A stretch of 64,000 nucleotides of DNA from Anomaloglossus baeobatrachus (Eukaryota > Chordata > Amphibia > Anura > Aromobatidae), in the NCBI RefSeq assembly GCF_048569485.1, contig NC_134353.1:529201008-529265007 (forward strand), given 5' to 3'. The translations under genes were made by a program, and so were the position numbers. Below the pieces are notes generated by a model. That model made no database searches and had not been told where the DNA came from. It worked only from the letters and a program-made list of their open reading frames with translations. This document shows, in pieces, positions 10,153 to 21,186 of the stretch (position 1 is its first letter; each line of letters starts with the position of its first letter).

Positions 10153-11216
10153 TGACTCGCCCACCCCAGGGCTATGGGACACCCGGTGCCGGGCCGGACT
10201 AGTCCGGTGGTAGTCAGTGGTGGCTGGGCCCGGCTCCGTGGCCCTGGTGGGTGTCAGTACTATATGTGGCTTGTTGAATAAAGTTTGTGTTCGTGACGCC
10301 ACCTGTGGTATGCGGCTATTCAGCCGCCGCTGCTGTGTGAGGCCTCCGGGATGATGATATAGCAGCTATGGTAGTACTGCTCCCCACAGGTGGAGCAATG
10401 CCCGGGGCACAGTTGGTGCTTGTGAAAGTCTATGGTGCTGTGTGACTAACACGGTGCAGGGCCGACAGGCGAGGAAAGAACCAGGCACAAACAACAGTCT
10501 CTTTACCTTTTCCTCTTTTACTCTGGGAACAGTCCAGTCCTGGGAGACCGTTACAGGTGGTGACGGGGATCCGGTCGGCCTGGAAGTACTTGGGGTGATC
10601 CTTCTGGCCAGCTGAGTATGAGGCCTGCTCCTGTACCTTTCTTGGTGATGATAGGACCCTGCTTCTCTGAATCCAGCAATGGCCCTCTTCGCTGCTGGGA
10701 CCAATGGCACGTCCCTTCCCTCTGTAGGTGACTGCGCAGACCCACTCTCTGGTGCTTCCCCGCTGGGGTCCACACCGGGCCCTGATGCTGCAGCTGTACC
10801 TTGGATGTGTCTGGGCCAGGGGCTTGCAGCTCTCCTGCCCTTCGGATTCGGCTACCAGGGACGGATTTTATACCCTGGCAACCACAGACTCCGATGTCCG
10901 AGTCTCTCCGCTGCCTCTCAGCTACTCCTGCTTCTCTGGGCCAAACTGCTCCAGCTCTAGGCCCCAGATTCACAGGACAGCTCACTCTGCGTCTGTTCAC
11001 TTCTACTGCTCCCTACAGACTAACTAACTCCTCCCCCAGGTCAGGCTTATGGAAGCTCCCTGAAACTTCAGGTTCAGAGCTCCCCCTACTGGCCTGAGGG
11101 AGAAACTGCGGTGGATGTTAACTTACTGGCCAGTAGATTTCCCCATTACCTCCAGGCTCAGCATTAACCCTCAGGAGGGCAATGCTGTTGTGGCGACCAG
11201 GTCCTAGGGCGCCACA
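10153..11216 (-). repeat. 5' LTR of the Ty3/gypsy element
   Basis: Near-identical direct repeat of 3201-4262. It lies upstream of gag in element orientation, so it should contain the element's promoter. Shares the TG...CA ends, with TTAG just outside. Confidence 0.9.
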
Positions 11217-11319
11217 TTAGCATTGAAGCTGCCGTCGGCAAAAGTAATCCCCACATGTTTTCAGGCCCTCGGGGCCCCTCCTTCTCATGGCCCTTGTACG
11301 GTTGTACCGGATAAACTGG

Positions 11320-11505
11320 CAGTATGTCCACCAGTGGTCAAATGTAACAAGACATTTTGATAAAAATTTGCTGCCATCTACTGGGATGGTTAAGATGAAA
11401 TGAGGGTAGACATTTCAATAAGACAATGATCCCAAACACACAGTCAAGGAAACTCAATTCATTTCAGATAAAGAAAAAAAAAGCTGGTAAAATGGCCCAA
11501 GTGTA
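11320..11505 (+). pseudogene. Tc1/mariner transposase relic (+ strand)
   Basis: Reads as Tc1 transposase around the second catalytic Asp: DNDPKHTVKETQFISDKEKK then LVKWPK. The family form is 'FQQDNDPKHTAKET...LEWPSQSPDLNP'. The residue before DNDP is a stop (Q to TAA), and homology ends in an A-rich tract. Preceding DNA corresponds to the 'STGMVKMKRGW' portion in decayed form. It cannot encode an enzyme. Confidence 0.7.
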
Positions 11506-11955
11506 ATTATTATTTTTTTGTCTTTAATCATATTGAAATTCAGGAAAAAAAAACAAAACAAAACTTGTGAAGTACTTTGTTTAGTGTGAAATAGCAGACT
11601 TACCCTGCCTGTTACATCCATTTACGTCAACATTGACCTACGTGTGCAGGATCATTAATATAGAAGAGACATGAAGATTTACCGGATATCACACAACAAA
11701 CAAAATCACCGTAAAGTGTACAATTTTTAAGAACATGAATGACGCTTTCTTCATTGTTGATGCCTGCTTTATGCAAATATTCTGTACAAAGCGTCCTGAA
11801 TGCTAATCAAAGAGGCATCACTTCCTACCATTAACAATAGTATTTCCTTGTGGTATGTCCTGTTGAAAGCTAGAATGTATTGTGAACACTTAACAATTTT
11901 TCGCTATGAACAATAATTTTCATTTATTGAGGTTTCTTATTTAAGAAAATAATAC
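11506..11955. other. AT-rich DNA, no gene recognised
   Basis: AT-rich sequence with short A and T runs. No open frame, inverted-repeat element or RNA gene is recognised. Confidence 0.5.
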
Positions 11956-11997
11956 AGACACACTACATGGACAAAAGTATTGTGATATCTACACATT
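11956..11997. repeat. Solo Tc1-like terminal inverted repeat fragment
   Basis: ACACTACATGGACAAAAGTA closely resembles a widespread Tc1-like terminus ('acactatatggacaaaagtattggg'). No partner end is visible nearby, so it appears to be a remnant end. Confidence 0.45.
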
Positions 11998-14042
11998 ATA
12001 CTTAAAATTTTTTATACAACCTTCAGCTGAATCTCGACCCAAGGCTACTTGATGGATGAACGCTTTGTAGGAAGATTGATCTTTTGCAAACCTAGATAGA
12101 GCCATCAGAGTCTTCTCGTTTGCTTTCTTGATTGTATCAAGCCATTGAGTTGCTGGTCTTCCTCTTTGCCTTGTTCCTTCTATTCTTCTGGCCATGATGT
12201 CCTTCTCCAGTGATTTCTCTCTTTGTATGATTTGTCCAAAGTAGGCAAGTTGTAGCTTGGTGATCCTTGCTTCGAGTAACATTTCTGGCTTGAATGAATT
12301 TTTTTGTTATTCTTGCCATCCATGGTATTGATAACATCGTTCTTGAGCACCACATTTCGAAGGCATTGATTCGTCTCCTGTCTTGTTTCTTTATCACTCA
12401 GGTTTCTCATCCATATGTTACTACTGAAAAGACCAGACTATGTACGAGTCGTTTCATTGTGACCAGTGTCTTTGATTGTTTTTCGATTTGAACACCTTGT
12501 CCAGTGACTTCATTGTTGATTTACCCATAGCTAGTCTCCTAATGACTTCCAGTGTTGTCACTGCATTTCGAGTGACCATTCATCTGAGTAGGTTGAGGTC
12601 CTTTACAACTTCCAGTTCATTGCTGTTCATCTCAAATGTATCCGGGTAGTACAAGTGCAATAGTTCAATAGTCAGTAGAATCTACTTTCTTCGGAATATG
12701 AATAAACATCGATCTTGTCCAGTCATTGGTCCATTTAACAGTTGGCCATATCTGTTGACACACGAGTGTGATGACATCAACTGCTGCTTCAGAAGACTTT
12801 ATTAATTCTTTTGGAATAGTGTCACATCCAGGTGCTTTGAGTTTTGACAAAAGCTTTATCACAGCAACAACTTCGTCTTTTAAGATGTTCGTTCACTCTC
12901 ATTTCTGTGTCTGTTTCTCCCCATATCACTGAGTCATTTTTGTAGAGGTGCTCCGTGTATTGTTATCATCTTTTTTTTTTATCTGTTCTGGCTTATTTTT
13001 TTTGTTCCTGTTGGTGTCTTTCAACATTTCCAGTCTTGGTTGAAACTTTTGTCGTACCCGTTTGATCTTTTGGCATACCTTCCTAATCTTGCACTTCAGA
13101 TGTTCGTTTTCTATTTCTGTAATAACTTTTGGTAATAAAGTTCTTTGTCTGCTCGAATGCATCTTTATAAGGGTGCTTTACACACTGCGACATCGCTAGC
13201 GATAGCTAGCGATGTCATGTGCCATAGCACCTGCCCCCGTCGTTCAGGCAAGATTTGGTGATCGCTGCCGTAGCGAACATTATCGCTACAGCAGTGTCAC
13301 ACGCACATACCTTTTCAGCGACGTCGCTGTGACCGACGAACAATCCCTCCTTCAAGGGGGAGGTGCGTTCGGCATCATAGCGATGTCACTGCGGTGTCAC
13401 TAAGCAGCCGCCCAATAGCAGAAGAGGGGCGGAGATGAGCAGCCAAAACATGCCGCCCACCTCCTTCCTTCCTCATTGCCGGTGGACGCAGGTAAGGAGA
13501 TGTTCGTTGTTCCTGCGGTTTCACACATAGCAATGTGTGATGCCACAGGAACGACGAACAACCAGCGGCATGCACCACCAACTATTAGGAAAAGGAGCGA
13601 CGTGTCAACGATCAACGATTTTTGACGCTTTTGTGATCGTTGCTCTTTGGTGTAACACGCTGCAATGTCGCTAATGGCGCCGGATGTGCATCACTAACAA
13701 CGTGACCCCGACAATATATCTTTAGCGATGTCGCAGCGTGTAAAGCACCCTTTAGTCTTTTTCTGATGTTATCTGTGTCCTGCTTGTTACCTTTTGCTTT
13801 TGCCATGCGTCTTTCTTTGATGATTTTTATCATCAATCAAAGTTGGAAACAACCTGTTGCCTACTTCTTTTGTGCAGCTTGACTCTAATATTTGCTGTCA
13901 AAAGTTCATAATCAGTTCCACAGTAAGCTCCTGGCTTTATTTTCGCAGTAATAATCGATGACCTCAACCTTTGTCGAACAAATATAGAGTCAATCTGATT
14001 CTTATAGACCCCATTTGGTGATGTCCATGCAGGTCCAACGTA
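11990..14042 (-). pseudogene. RTE/BovB-like LINE, broken, split by a MITE
   Basis: On the minus strand three segments appear in LINE order. At 14042-13850 is the end of the AP endonuclease (YKNQIDSIFVRQRLRSSI then GAYCGTDYELLTANIRVKL, with the terminal D.EL motif). At 12862-12665 is the start of the reverse transcriptase (KAPGCDTIPKELIKSS, WTRSMFIHIPKK). At 12282-11990 is the C-terminal tail (EARITKLQLAYFGQIIQREK, RGRPATQWLDTIK). These match RTE-clade LINEs related to BovB. Reading frames change several times, the central RT with its catalytic Asp pair is not readable, and a family B small transposon sits at about 13170-13751. Long dead. Confidence 0.8.
13170..13751. mobile_element. MITE family B, copy inside the RTE LINE
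   Basis: Clean terminal inverted repeats: AAGGGTGCTTTACACACTGC at the left and, reversed, AAGGGTGCTTTACACGCTGC at the right, both followed by GACATCGCTA. Non-coding, about 580 bp. Its insertion in the LINE linker separates endonuclease from RT. Related ends are at 18340-18634 and 18996-19530. Confidence 0.8.
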
Positions 14043-14059
14043 ATGCACAAAAGGTCCCG

Positions 14060-14335
14060 CGACAAACCCGGCTCTGCAACATCTGAGGTCGCAGTGCGTG
14101 GTCACATTAGAAAATGTGACCAATCACTGCGGCATCAGGGACACACTAATGTAGCCACAGCTGTAAGCGGTGACGTCAGTGAGTTCACCATAAGTCACAT
14201 CTGGGGTTCTCATGGTACCCCAGCTGTGACCTCAGGTGTACTGACCTGAAGTGAAGTCATTGAACACAGTGACCTCAGTTCAGGAGAAGTCATTGAACTC
14301 AATGCCGGATTACCGGATTAGGTAACAGGTTACAT
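14060..14335. repeat. Fold-back family fragment
   Basis: Shares 'gtgacgtcagtgagttcac' and 'cagctgtgacctcaggt' type motifs, plus alternating direct and inverted 'cagtgacctca' blocks, with the element at 990-1893. It abuts the 5' side of the RTE LINE. Confidence 0.5.
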
Positions 14336-14600
14336 CTGGTCAGGAGAATAGCCAGGCACAGGACTCAAGCATCCCCACCATCAGGGGTAACCCTGAGGTT
14401 AGGGATAGCCTACGGCCCCCTAGCGTGAGTGACAGCATAGCAATCCCCTGTACCTCGCTGTTATGCAGTAACATCGTGACACACATGCAACACACACACT
14501 GATCACGTATCAGACACATGCAGAAAACACACCACTTACATATCAGACACATGCAGCACACATCGTTCACATAGCAGACCATTAATAATGAATAGTATAA
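14336..14600. repeat. Unclassified dispersed repeat, copy 1
   Basis: The segment with 'caccatcaggggtaaccctg' and 'aggttagggatagcc' recurs in related form at 21950-22110. No coding capacity. Family unknown to me. Confidence 0.45.
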
Positions 14601-14639
14601 TCCTCCAAAAGCAACTACTCTCATCAATGTAGAAGTAAT

Positions 14640-14888
14640 TTGGGGATGAATAATGCTTTTACCATCATGATGGAGCACCAGGTCACAAGGCAAAAGTGAT
14701 AACTAAGTGACTTGATGAACAAAACATTAAAATTTTGGGTTCATGGCCAGGAAACTACTCAGATCTCAATCCCATTGTGAACCGATGGTCAATCCTCAAG
14801 AAGTGGGTGACAAAAAAAAATGGAATTTGTGATATTCTCCAAGCGTTAATTACAAATAGGCTATCATCAATCAAGATTTGACCCATAA
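14640..14888 (+). pseudogene. Tc1/mariner transposase C-terminal relic
   Basis: One frame reads NKTLKFWVHGQE and an overlapping frame reads SWPGNYSDLNPIVNRWSILK, matching the Tc1 signature 'WPGNSPDLNPIENLWSILK'. The catalytic Glu of NPIE is replaced by Val here, and frames shift, so it is dead. Confidence 0.65.
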
Positions 14889-15343
14889 GGCTTGCTCACA
14901 TTAGCACTTAAATCGAAAGAGTGCACTGCGAGAATATCTTGCATTGCACACGAACCAATGTTAGACAATGATGCAGGTCAGATTTGTGAGTTTTTCCTCA
15001 GCTCTAAATGGATTAAGTAAAAAAACGCAGCATGCTTTGATTGGCAGTGTGTCTCGGATCATGCATACCCACACAAGTCTATGGGTGCATGTGAAACATT
15101 GGACAGCACTTAGATGTCATCCAAGTGCAGTCCGATATATGCAGTGAAAGACAATGGAGAAGATCGAGAGATTAAACTCTTCATCTTCTGTTCACCTGTG
15201 CTCTAATTTTTGCATGTGAGAGAATTAGCGCATAGTATAATGACCCTCGGCTCAGGCTTGCAGCAGAGTTCGAGTTGAGTATCATTAGCATATTACATCT
15301 GATGCTCTCGCATCAGATGCTATTTGCTAGTGTGACCCCTGCC
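14889..15343. mobile_element. Small inverted-repeat transposon (MITE)
   Basis: Left end GGCTTGCTCACATTAGCA and, reversed, right end GGCAGGGGTCACACTAGCA are imperfect inverted repeats. TAA lies at the left edge and ATAAG at the right. About 455 bp and non-coding. It directly follows the Tc1 relic. Confidence 0.55.
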
Positions 15344-15515
15344 ATAAGCTGAAATCCAGCATGCCAGGGCACATTTTTGCAGAAGTCTTGAAAGATACTA
15401 TAAATATTGAGATTTTACTTGAACAGTATTTGAACACTGTATTTAACAGTGAAAGTTTAAAGACTTTTGAAATGCTTAGAATTGTACTCCAAGAACCATA
15501 GAAATATCTGACTAA

Positions 15516-16170
15516 GGGTACTTTCACACTTGCGTTAATTTCCTTCCGTCACAATCCGCCCTTTTGGAAAACAGCGGAATCCGTTAATGGATTCCGCTAT
15601 TTCCCATAGACTTGTATAGATGACAGATTGTGCCAAAAGTACCTGCGTTGCTTCCGCTGGCCGACGCTGCGTTGCGTCCGCCAGGCGGAAGGAATGCAGC
15701 ATGTAATGTTTTTTGAGCGGCGGAATCCTCTATTTTTCACTGCGCATGCTCATCATTTCTTCTTTTTTTTTTTTTTTAATCACAGAAACTTTATTTTGTC
15801 TCTCGGTGGCCGAACATTCAGCATGTGAGAGCTCTCAGCTGAGCGCCCGGCCGCCGGCATGTGAGAGCTCTCAGTTGATCGCCCGGCAGCCGGCATGTGA
15901 GAGCAATCAGCTGATCGCCCGGCAGCCGGCATGTGAGAGCAATCAGCTGAGCGCCTGGCCGCCGGCATGTGAGAGCGATCAACTGAGCCGGGTGATCAGC
16001 TGATGGTTCCCAATAGTCTGCTGCCGGTAAAACTGTAAAAAAAAAGAAAAAAAAAAAAAGCTTTTCGATGTTGTGTAAGATCCGTTGCATCCGTTGTGCC
16101 ATTATATGCAACGCATCCGTCACACAACGCAATGCAATGGATGCCATTCAACGCAAGTGTGAAACTAGCC
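15516..16170. mobile_element. MITE with internal minisatellite, TAA target
   Basis: Ends GGGTACTTTCACACTTGCGT and, reversed, GGCTAGTTTCACACTTGCGT are near-perfect inverted repeats, flanked on both sides by TAA (15513-15515 and 16171-16173). Non-coding. T-rich and A-rich tracts near 15762 and 16029 surround a roughly 43-bp minisatellite. A partial relative is at 51945-52160. Confidence 0.8.
15818..15995. repeat. About 43-bp minisatellite, 4 copies
   Basis: Unit built on 'gccggcatgtgagagc' plus 'atcagctgagcgcc', about four slightly different copies, inside the MITE at 15516-16170. Confidence 0.75.
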
Positions 16171-16173
16171 TAA

Positions 16174-17540
16174 AAGATCTAAAAACACTGAAGCTGCAAA
16201 CTTTATGAAAACTAAAATTTCTCAATACTTTCGACTTTAAATATACATAAATGTTCTTTTTTGTTTTCCCTTCATTTTATTTGAAAATTATGCTTCGTTA
16301 TTAGTACTCATATTATAACATATGATTGGTTCAAGAAATTCCATATCTTGAGACAGTTTTATACTGTACAAGTCTGCAAGTTTCACATCCACATTTCTGA
16401 ATTCCATCTAAATAAGTAAAAGGCAAAATCTGTAAACATGTTCATATCTGTAAATATAAGTGGACTGGAAGAAGTGGGACGCCAGCTTGGCCTACTTCAT
16501 CGTCAGTTTATTCGCTGATAGACTCCCTCCTGTGGTTCACAGTGGCACAATTCATTGAAATTGAAATGACCACTTTTCTTCTAGAGATAACTGCAGACCA
16601 CAATGGAGTCTGTGTTACCAGCATTTCTATGGGACTATAGAAATCCTTTTGATAACCAAAACCTTGACTTCATTCTGATTCCTGGGGCCGTATTCAGGGC
16701 TACTTTTGTGACGCTGTATTAAATAGCTACAGGCATAAAAAAAACAAAGTCATAATTATTGTAAACTTTCAGGATGAGATCAGGTGGAAAATTGATTGTG
16801 GCTAACATAAAACTACAGCAGATGGACGATTTACTGCATAAAGAACCTCTTTTTCAAAGAGAGGGAAGAGTCGGCTAATTTCATTCTTTACATAGAAGGA
16901 TCTTTAGCAGATTATGTATGTATTATACTGGGTTATAGATTTTGTTTTCCAGTTTAGCATAACCTTACGAAAAATCCTGTAGCTGCTGCCTAATCAAAGT
17001 AAGAACAGAAGGCAGAGGTGAAAATCTTGATTTATTTAACTTAAAAAATGTAGTGCAGCAGCTTGACTTGCCAACATGATTCTCCAGGTTGGTACGATAA
17101 TAGCGACACCCATTTTCCATAGATTATTTTATGTTCTTAAATTATAGCGGTGATAAAAATGTAATTATGTATCACCATTTTCTGAGACCTGAAAGGTTTT
17201 TATTTTTCTGCTTACATAGATGTGTGAGACTTGCTTTTTGCATGGCTGGCTGGTATTTTTATAGATAACCTTTTAGTGCATTTTTTAGGGAGCTGCTGTG
17301 ACTAGTGATGGGCGGACCTGGACTGTAAAAGTCCGGATCCAGCAACATGGGAATAAAAAAAAAAAGTAAAAATAAAGCAAGCACCCTATATTTACCAAGT
17401 CTCCAGTGCTGCTGTGAATTCTTCTTCCAGGGCCACTCATATACCTTCATGCATATTCACTGCTTCCCCCACCCACCGGCAATCCTGGCGTCTGTGATTG
17501 CAAGCACTCAGACACTCTGTCACACAGGCTGGGGGCACTG
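16174..17540. other. No gene or element recognised
   Basis: About 1.4 kb of moderately AT-rich DNA. No long frame, splice-supported exon, inverted repeat or RNA gene is recognised. Confidence 0.5.
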
Positions 17541-17559
17541 TGTATGTACTGTATATGCA

Positions 17560-17672
17560 AACCATATTCCTGAACCCAATCTACACCTCCTGACAAAAAA
17601 TGCACCACTACGCCTAACTGTGGGAACCTTCAGCTGTCGCCGCAAATAACCTGAGTGACGTCACAGCTAATC
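17560..17672. repeat. Fold-back family fragment
   Basis: Contains a motif like 'cccaatctacacctcctg' followed by 'aacctgagtgacgtcac', in the same order as the right half of 990-1893. Confidence 0.55.
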
Positions 17673-17689
17673 ATTGAGGCTTATTGTTG

Positions 17690-18335
17690 CGTTACCTATG
17701 GGGGAGTGCGGTAGAGAACCCACAGGACCACAGACGATTGTGGTAGCTGACCCCAGAAACAGACTCAAACAAAGCTTGCAGGAAGAAAAGGACTTTAACG
17801 ATTAGAGCGCCACCAACGCCAAAGAACACAGGGTTCTATGGTAGAGTCAAAAGTGCAGGTACAGTCTGTACATGAATAGTCAGAATACCCATAGATATGA
17901 CAATGCCCAGCAGGTATGACCTGAGCACCAGGGAAGTCCGATCCAAGCGGGGGTAGATAGTGAGACCGAGCCAGGCCTTAATCCAGTAATAGGAAGGATG
18001 TTGACACAGGCGACTCGGTTTGAACCTCCTCTGGTGGTGCTTGATCCAATACAGTGGGCTGAAGCAGAAAGGTCATGACCAGACAGGTATGGACTTTGGA
18101 GTGCAGGAACCCAGGTGGAGGCTGGAGCAGTAGACAGGCACAACCAGCTCTGAGTGGAGGAAAGGTAAAGAGATTAGGAACAGGAGCAAGGTTAAACAAC
18201 AAGGCAGGGAACAGGGACCTGAAGGAAGCAACATCACACTAAGGAACAGGAAGGCGTTGCTCAGGCACCTCCCAGAAGGGGAGGCTGCTTTATATCTCTA
18301 GTGCCTCTCTGTGATAGGCTGAGAAGTCATATAGG
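17690..18335. mobile_element. Probable old LTR-element fragment
   Basis: Purine-rich, non-coding DNA with 'aggaacaggagcaagg' type low-complexity, ending in 'ggggaggctgctttatatct'. This resembles the LTR and leader region of amphibian chromoviruses. No second LTR or pol is seen, so the family call is weak. Treated as a broken fossil. Confidence 0.3.
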
Positions 18336-18339
18336 GTGA

Positions 18340-18634
18340 AATAGGGTGAAAATCGTTGATCGTTGACACGTCTTTCAGTTTCAAAATATTGTTCGGCGTT
18401 TGGAAAGAAGCAGACATATTGCTACGTTTGACACCCTGCCAACGATGAACAACATCCACACGACCGCCTTGGTCAAACAATATATCACTGAACGATGTAG
18501 CGTCGTTTGTGAGATTTGGATGTGTGACCGCTACAAAACGACCTATGAGCAATCTCGGCAATTCGTAACAACGATCTGGGTGTGTCACATCGCTAACGAG
18601 ATCGCTAGCAATATCGTTGTGTGTAAAGCAGCCT
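18340..18634. mobile_element. MITE family B, truncated copy
   Basis: The right end 'gttgtgtgtaaagcagcc' and the internal 'aatcgttgatcgttgacacg' (which also occurs reversed at about 13592-13620) place it in family B. The left end is not clear. Confidence 0.55.
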
Positions 18635-18637
18635 TTA

Positions 18638-18992
18638 GGCTCTGTGCCCACGTTGCGTATTTGCATGCAGCTATGCTGCGTATTGCACTGCAGCGTAACT
18701 GAATGCGTCCTGCGTCCCCAGCAGAATCTATGAAGATTGTGCATAATCCATGCGCACGTTGCGTTTTAGAACGCAGCGATTTGCATGCTGCCAAGTCGCT
18801 GCATTCTAAAAAGCAACATGTCACTTATTCCGTGCGCTTTGGATCAGTAGGGGCTGCATCCAGAGCGCATGAAATCGGCTTTTTCATTGCATTCATTACG
18901 CAGTGTTTCTTTCGCGATTTGAAGAGCACATGTGCTGTTTAAATCACTGCAGAAATTTCTGCAGGGACACAACGCAACGTGGGCATATAGCC
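18638..18992. mobile_element. MITE family C, TTA target
   Basis: Ends GGCTCTGTGCCCACGTTGCG and, reversed, GGCTATATGCCCACGTTGCG, with TTA at both edges (18635-18637 and 18993-18995). Non-coding, with internal 'acgcagcgat' palindromes. Relatives lie at 58796-59132 and 63700-64000. Confidence 0.85.
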
Positions 18993-18995
18993 TTA

Positions 18996-19530
18996 AGGGG
19001 GCTTTACATGCAGCGATATCGCTACCAATATCGCTGGTGAAAGTACCCGCCCAACGTAGTTTGTGCATCACGGGCAAATCACTGCCCTTGGCGCACAATA
19101 TCGTTAGGAGCCGTCACACGGGACTTACCTGCCTAGCGACGGCGCTGTTGCCGGCGAACCGCCTCCTTTCTAAGGGGGCGGTTCGTGCGGAGTCACAGCA
19201 GCGTCACTAAGCGGCTGCCCAATAGAAGCGTAGGGGCGGAGATGAGCGGCCGTAACATCCCACCCACCTCCTTCCTTCCTCATTGTGGGCAACCGCAGGT
19301 ACGGTGATGTTCCTCGTTCCTGCGGTGTCACATGTAGCAATGTGTGTTGCCGCAAGAACGACGAACAACCAGTGTCCTGCAACAGCAACGATTTTATGAA
19401 CATGAACCACGTGTCAACGATCAAGGATAAGGTGACTATTTTTGATCGCTAACACTCGCTCGGAGCTGTTACTCACAACATCGCTAACGATGCCAGATGT
19501 GAGTCACGGAATCCATGACCCCGGTGATAT
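18996..19530. mobile_element. MITE family B, right end missing at a Tc1 insertion
   Basis: Starts AGGGGGCTTTACATGCAGCG immediately after the TTA that ends the preceding MITE. The middle matches 13170-13751 ('aggggcggagatgagc', 'cacctccttccttcctcatt'). It stops where the Tc1 element begins, and the expected closing inverted repeat is not found on the other side. Confidence 0.75.
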
Positions 19531-19531
19531 A

Positions 19532-21184
19532 CAGTTAGGTCCAGAAATATTTGGACAGTGACACAATTTTTGCGAGTTGGGCTCTGCATGCCACCACATT
19601 GGATTTGAAATGAAACCTCTACAACAGAATTCAAGTGCAGATTGTAACGTTTAATTTGAAGGTTTGAACAAAAATATCTGATAGAAATTGTAGGAATTGT
19701 ACACATTTTTTTACAAACACTCCACATTTTAGGAGGTCAAAAGTAATTGGACAAATAAACCAAACCCAAACAAAATATTTTTATTTTCAATATTTTTTTG
19801 CGAATCCTTTTGAGGCAATCACTGCCTTAAGTCTGGAACCCATGGACATCACCAAACGCTGGGTTTCCTCCTTCTTGATGCTTTGCCAGGCCTTTACAGC
19901 CGCAGCCTTCAGGTCTTGCTTGTTTGTGGGTCTTTCCGTCTTAAGTCTGGATTTGAGCAAGTGAAATGCATGCTCAATTGGGTTAAGATCTGGTGATTGA
20001 CTTGGCCATTGCAGAATGTTCCACTTTTTTGCACTCATGAACTTCTGGGTAGCTTTGGCTGTATGCTTGGGGGTCATTGTCCATCTGTACTATGAAGCGC
20101 CGTCCGATCAACTTTGCGGCATTTGGCTGAATCTGGGCTGAAAGTATATCCCGGTACACTTCAGAATTCATCCGGCTACTCTTGTCTGCTGTTATGTCAT
20201 CAATAAACACAAGTGACCCAGTGCCATTGAAAGCCATGCATGCCCATGCCATCACGTTGTCTCCATCATGTTTTACAGAGGATGTGGTGTGCCTTGGATC
20301 ATGTGCCGTTCCCTTTCTTCTCCAAACTTTTTTCTTCCCATCATTCTGGTACAGGTTGATCTTTGTCTCATCTGTCCATAGAATACTTTTCCAGAACTGT
20401 GCTGGCTTCATGAGGTGTTTTTCAGCAAATTTAACTCTGGCCTGTCTATTTTTGGAATTGATGAATGGTTTGCATCTAGATGTGAACCCTTTGTATTTAC
20501 TTTCATGGAGTCTTCTCTTTACTGTTGACTTAGAGACAGATACACCTACTTCACTGAGAGTGTTCTGGACTTCAGTTGATGTTGTGAATGGGTTCTTCTT
20601 CACCAAAGAAAGTATGCGGCGATCATCCACCACTGTTGTCATCCGTGGACGCCCAGGCCTTTTTGAGTTCCCAAGCTCACCAGTCAATTCCTTTTTTCTC
20701 AGAATGTACCCGACTGTTGATTTTGCTACTCCAAGCATGTCTGCTATCTCTCTGATGGATTTTTTCTTTTTTTTCAGCCTCAGGATGTTCTGCTTCACCT
20801 CAATTGAGAATTCCTTAGACCGCATGTTGTCTGGTCACAGCAACAGCTTCCAAATGCAAAACCACACACCTGTAATCAACCCCAGACCTTTTAACTACTT
20901 CATTGATTACAGGTTAACGAGGGAGACGCCTTCAGAGTTAATTGCAGCCCTTATAGTCCCTTGTCCAATTACTTTTGGTCCCTTTAAAAAGAGGAGGCTA
21001 TGCATTACAGAGCTATGATTCCTAAACCCTTTCTCCGATTTGGATGTGAAAACTCTCATATTGCAGCTGGGAGTGTGCACTTTCAGCCCATATTATATAT
21101 ATAATTGTATTTCTGAACATGTTTTTGTAAACAGCTAAAATAACAAAACTTGTGTCACTGTCCAAATATTTCTGGACCTAACTG
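19532..21184 (-). mobile_element. Tc1/mariner DNA transposon, nearly intact
   Basis: Both ends carry CAGTTAGGTCCAGAAATATT continuing to about 35 identical bases, and TA lies immediately outside each end (19530-19531 and 21185-21186). Length 1653 bp. One transposase gene on the minus strand, interrupted by a single-base frameshift. The identical ends and single defect suggest fairly recent insertion. Left and right flanks do not rejoin into one family B MITE, so DNA has been lost or rearranged beside it. Confidence 0.92.
19787..20825 (-). pseudogene. Tc1-like transposase, one frameshift
   Basis: Starts MRSKEFSIEVKQNILRLKKK. An N-terminal paired-like HTH (SIREIADMLGVAKSTVGYIL) is followed by a GRPR-like linker (KRPGRPRMTT), a second HTH (TSTEVQNTLSEVGVSVSKST), then the catalytic core. 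First Asp is in ILWTDETKIN and second in VQMDNDP. After an extra base in a C run (G run 20069-20073 on the + strand) the correct continuation is in the next frame: KHTAKATQKFMSAKKW, then QSPDLNPIEH with the catalytic Glu. The spacing from the second Asp to Glu is 34 residues, the DD34E signature of Tc1. About 346 residues if uninterrupted. Frameshifted, so this copy should not make active enzyme. Confidence 0.9.
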
Positions 21185-21186
21185 TA

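Larger units (their letters stand above)
3201..11216 (-). mobile_element. Ty3/gypsy LTR retrotransposon, whole-looking, very young
   Basis: Two direct repeats of 1062 and 1064 bp bound the element, and a 4-bp TTAG target duplication sits outside them (3197-3200 and 11217-11220). In element orientation the LTR starts TGTGGCGCC and ends GAGTCA, the canonical TG...CA. Between the LTRs lie a primer-binding site, gag, pol and a polypurine tract in the expected order. I count only about three differences between the two LTRs (one of them a 2-bp indel), so insertion was recent on a genomic scale. No envelope gene is present. Gag and pol each read as one open frame, so this copy looks whole, with no obvious break. 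Confidence 0.93.
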
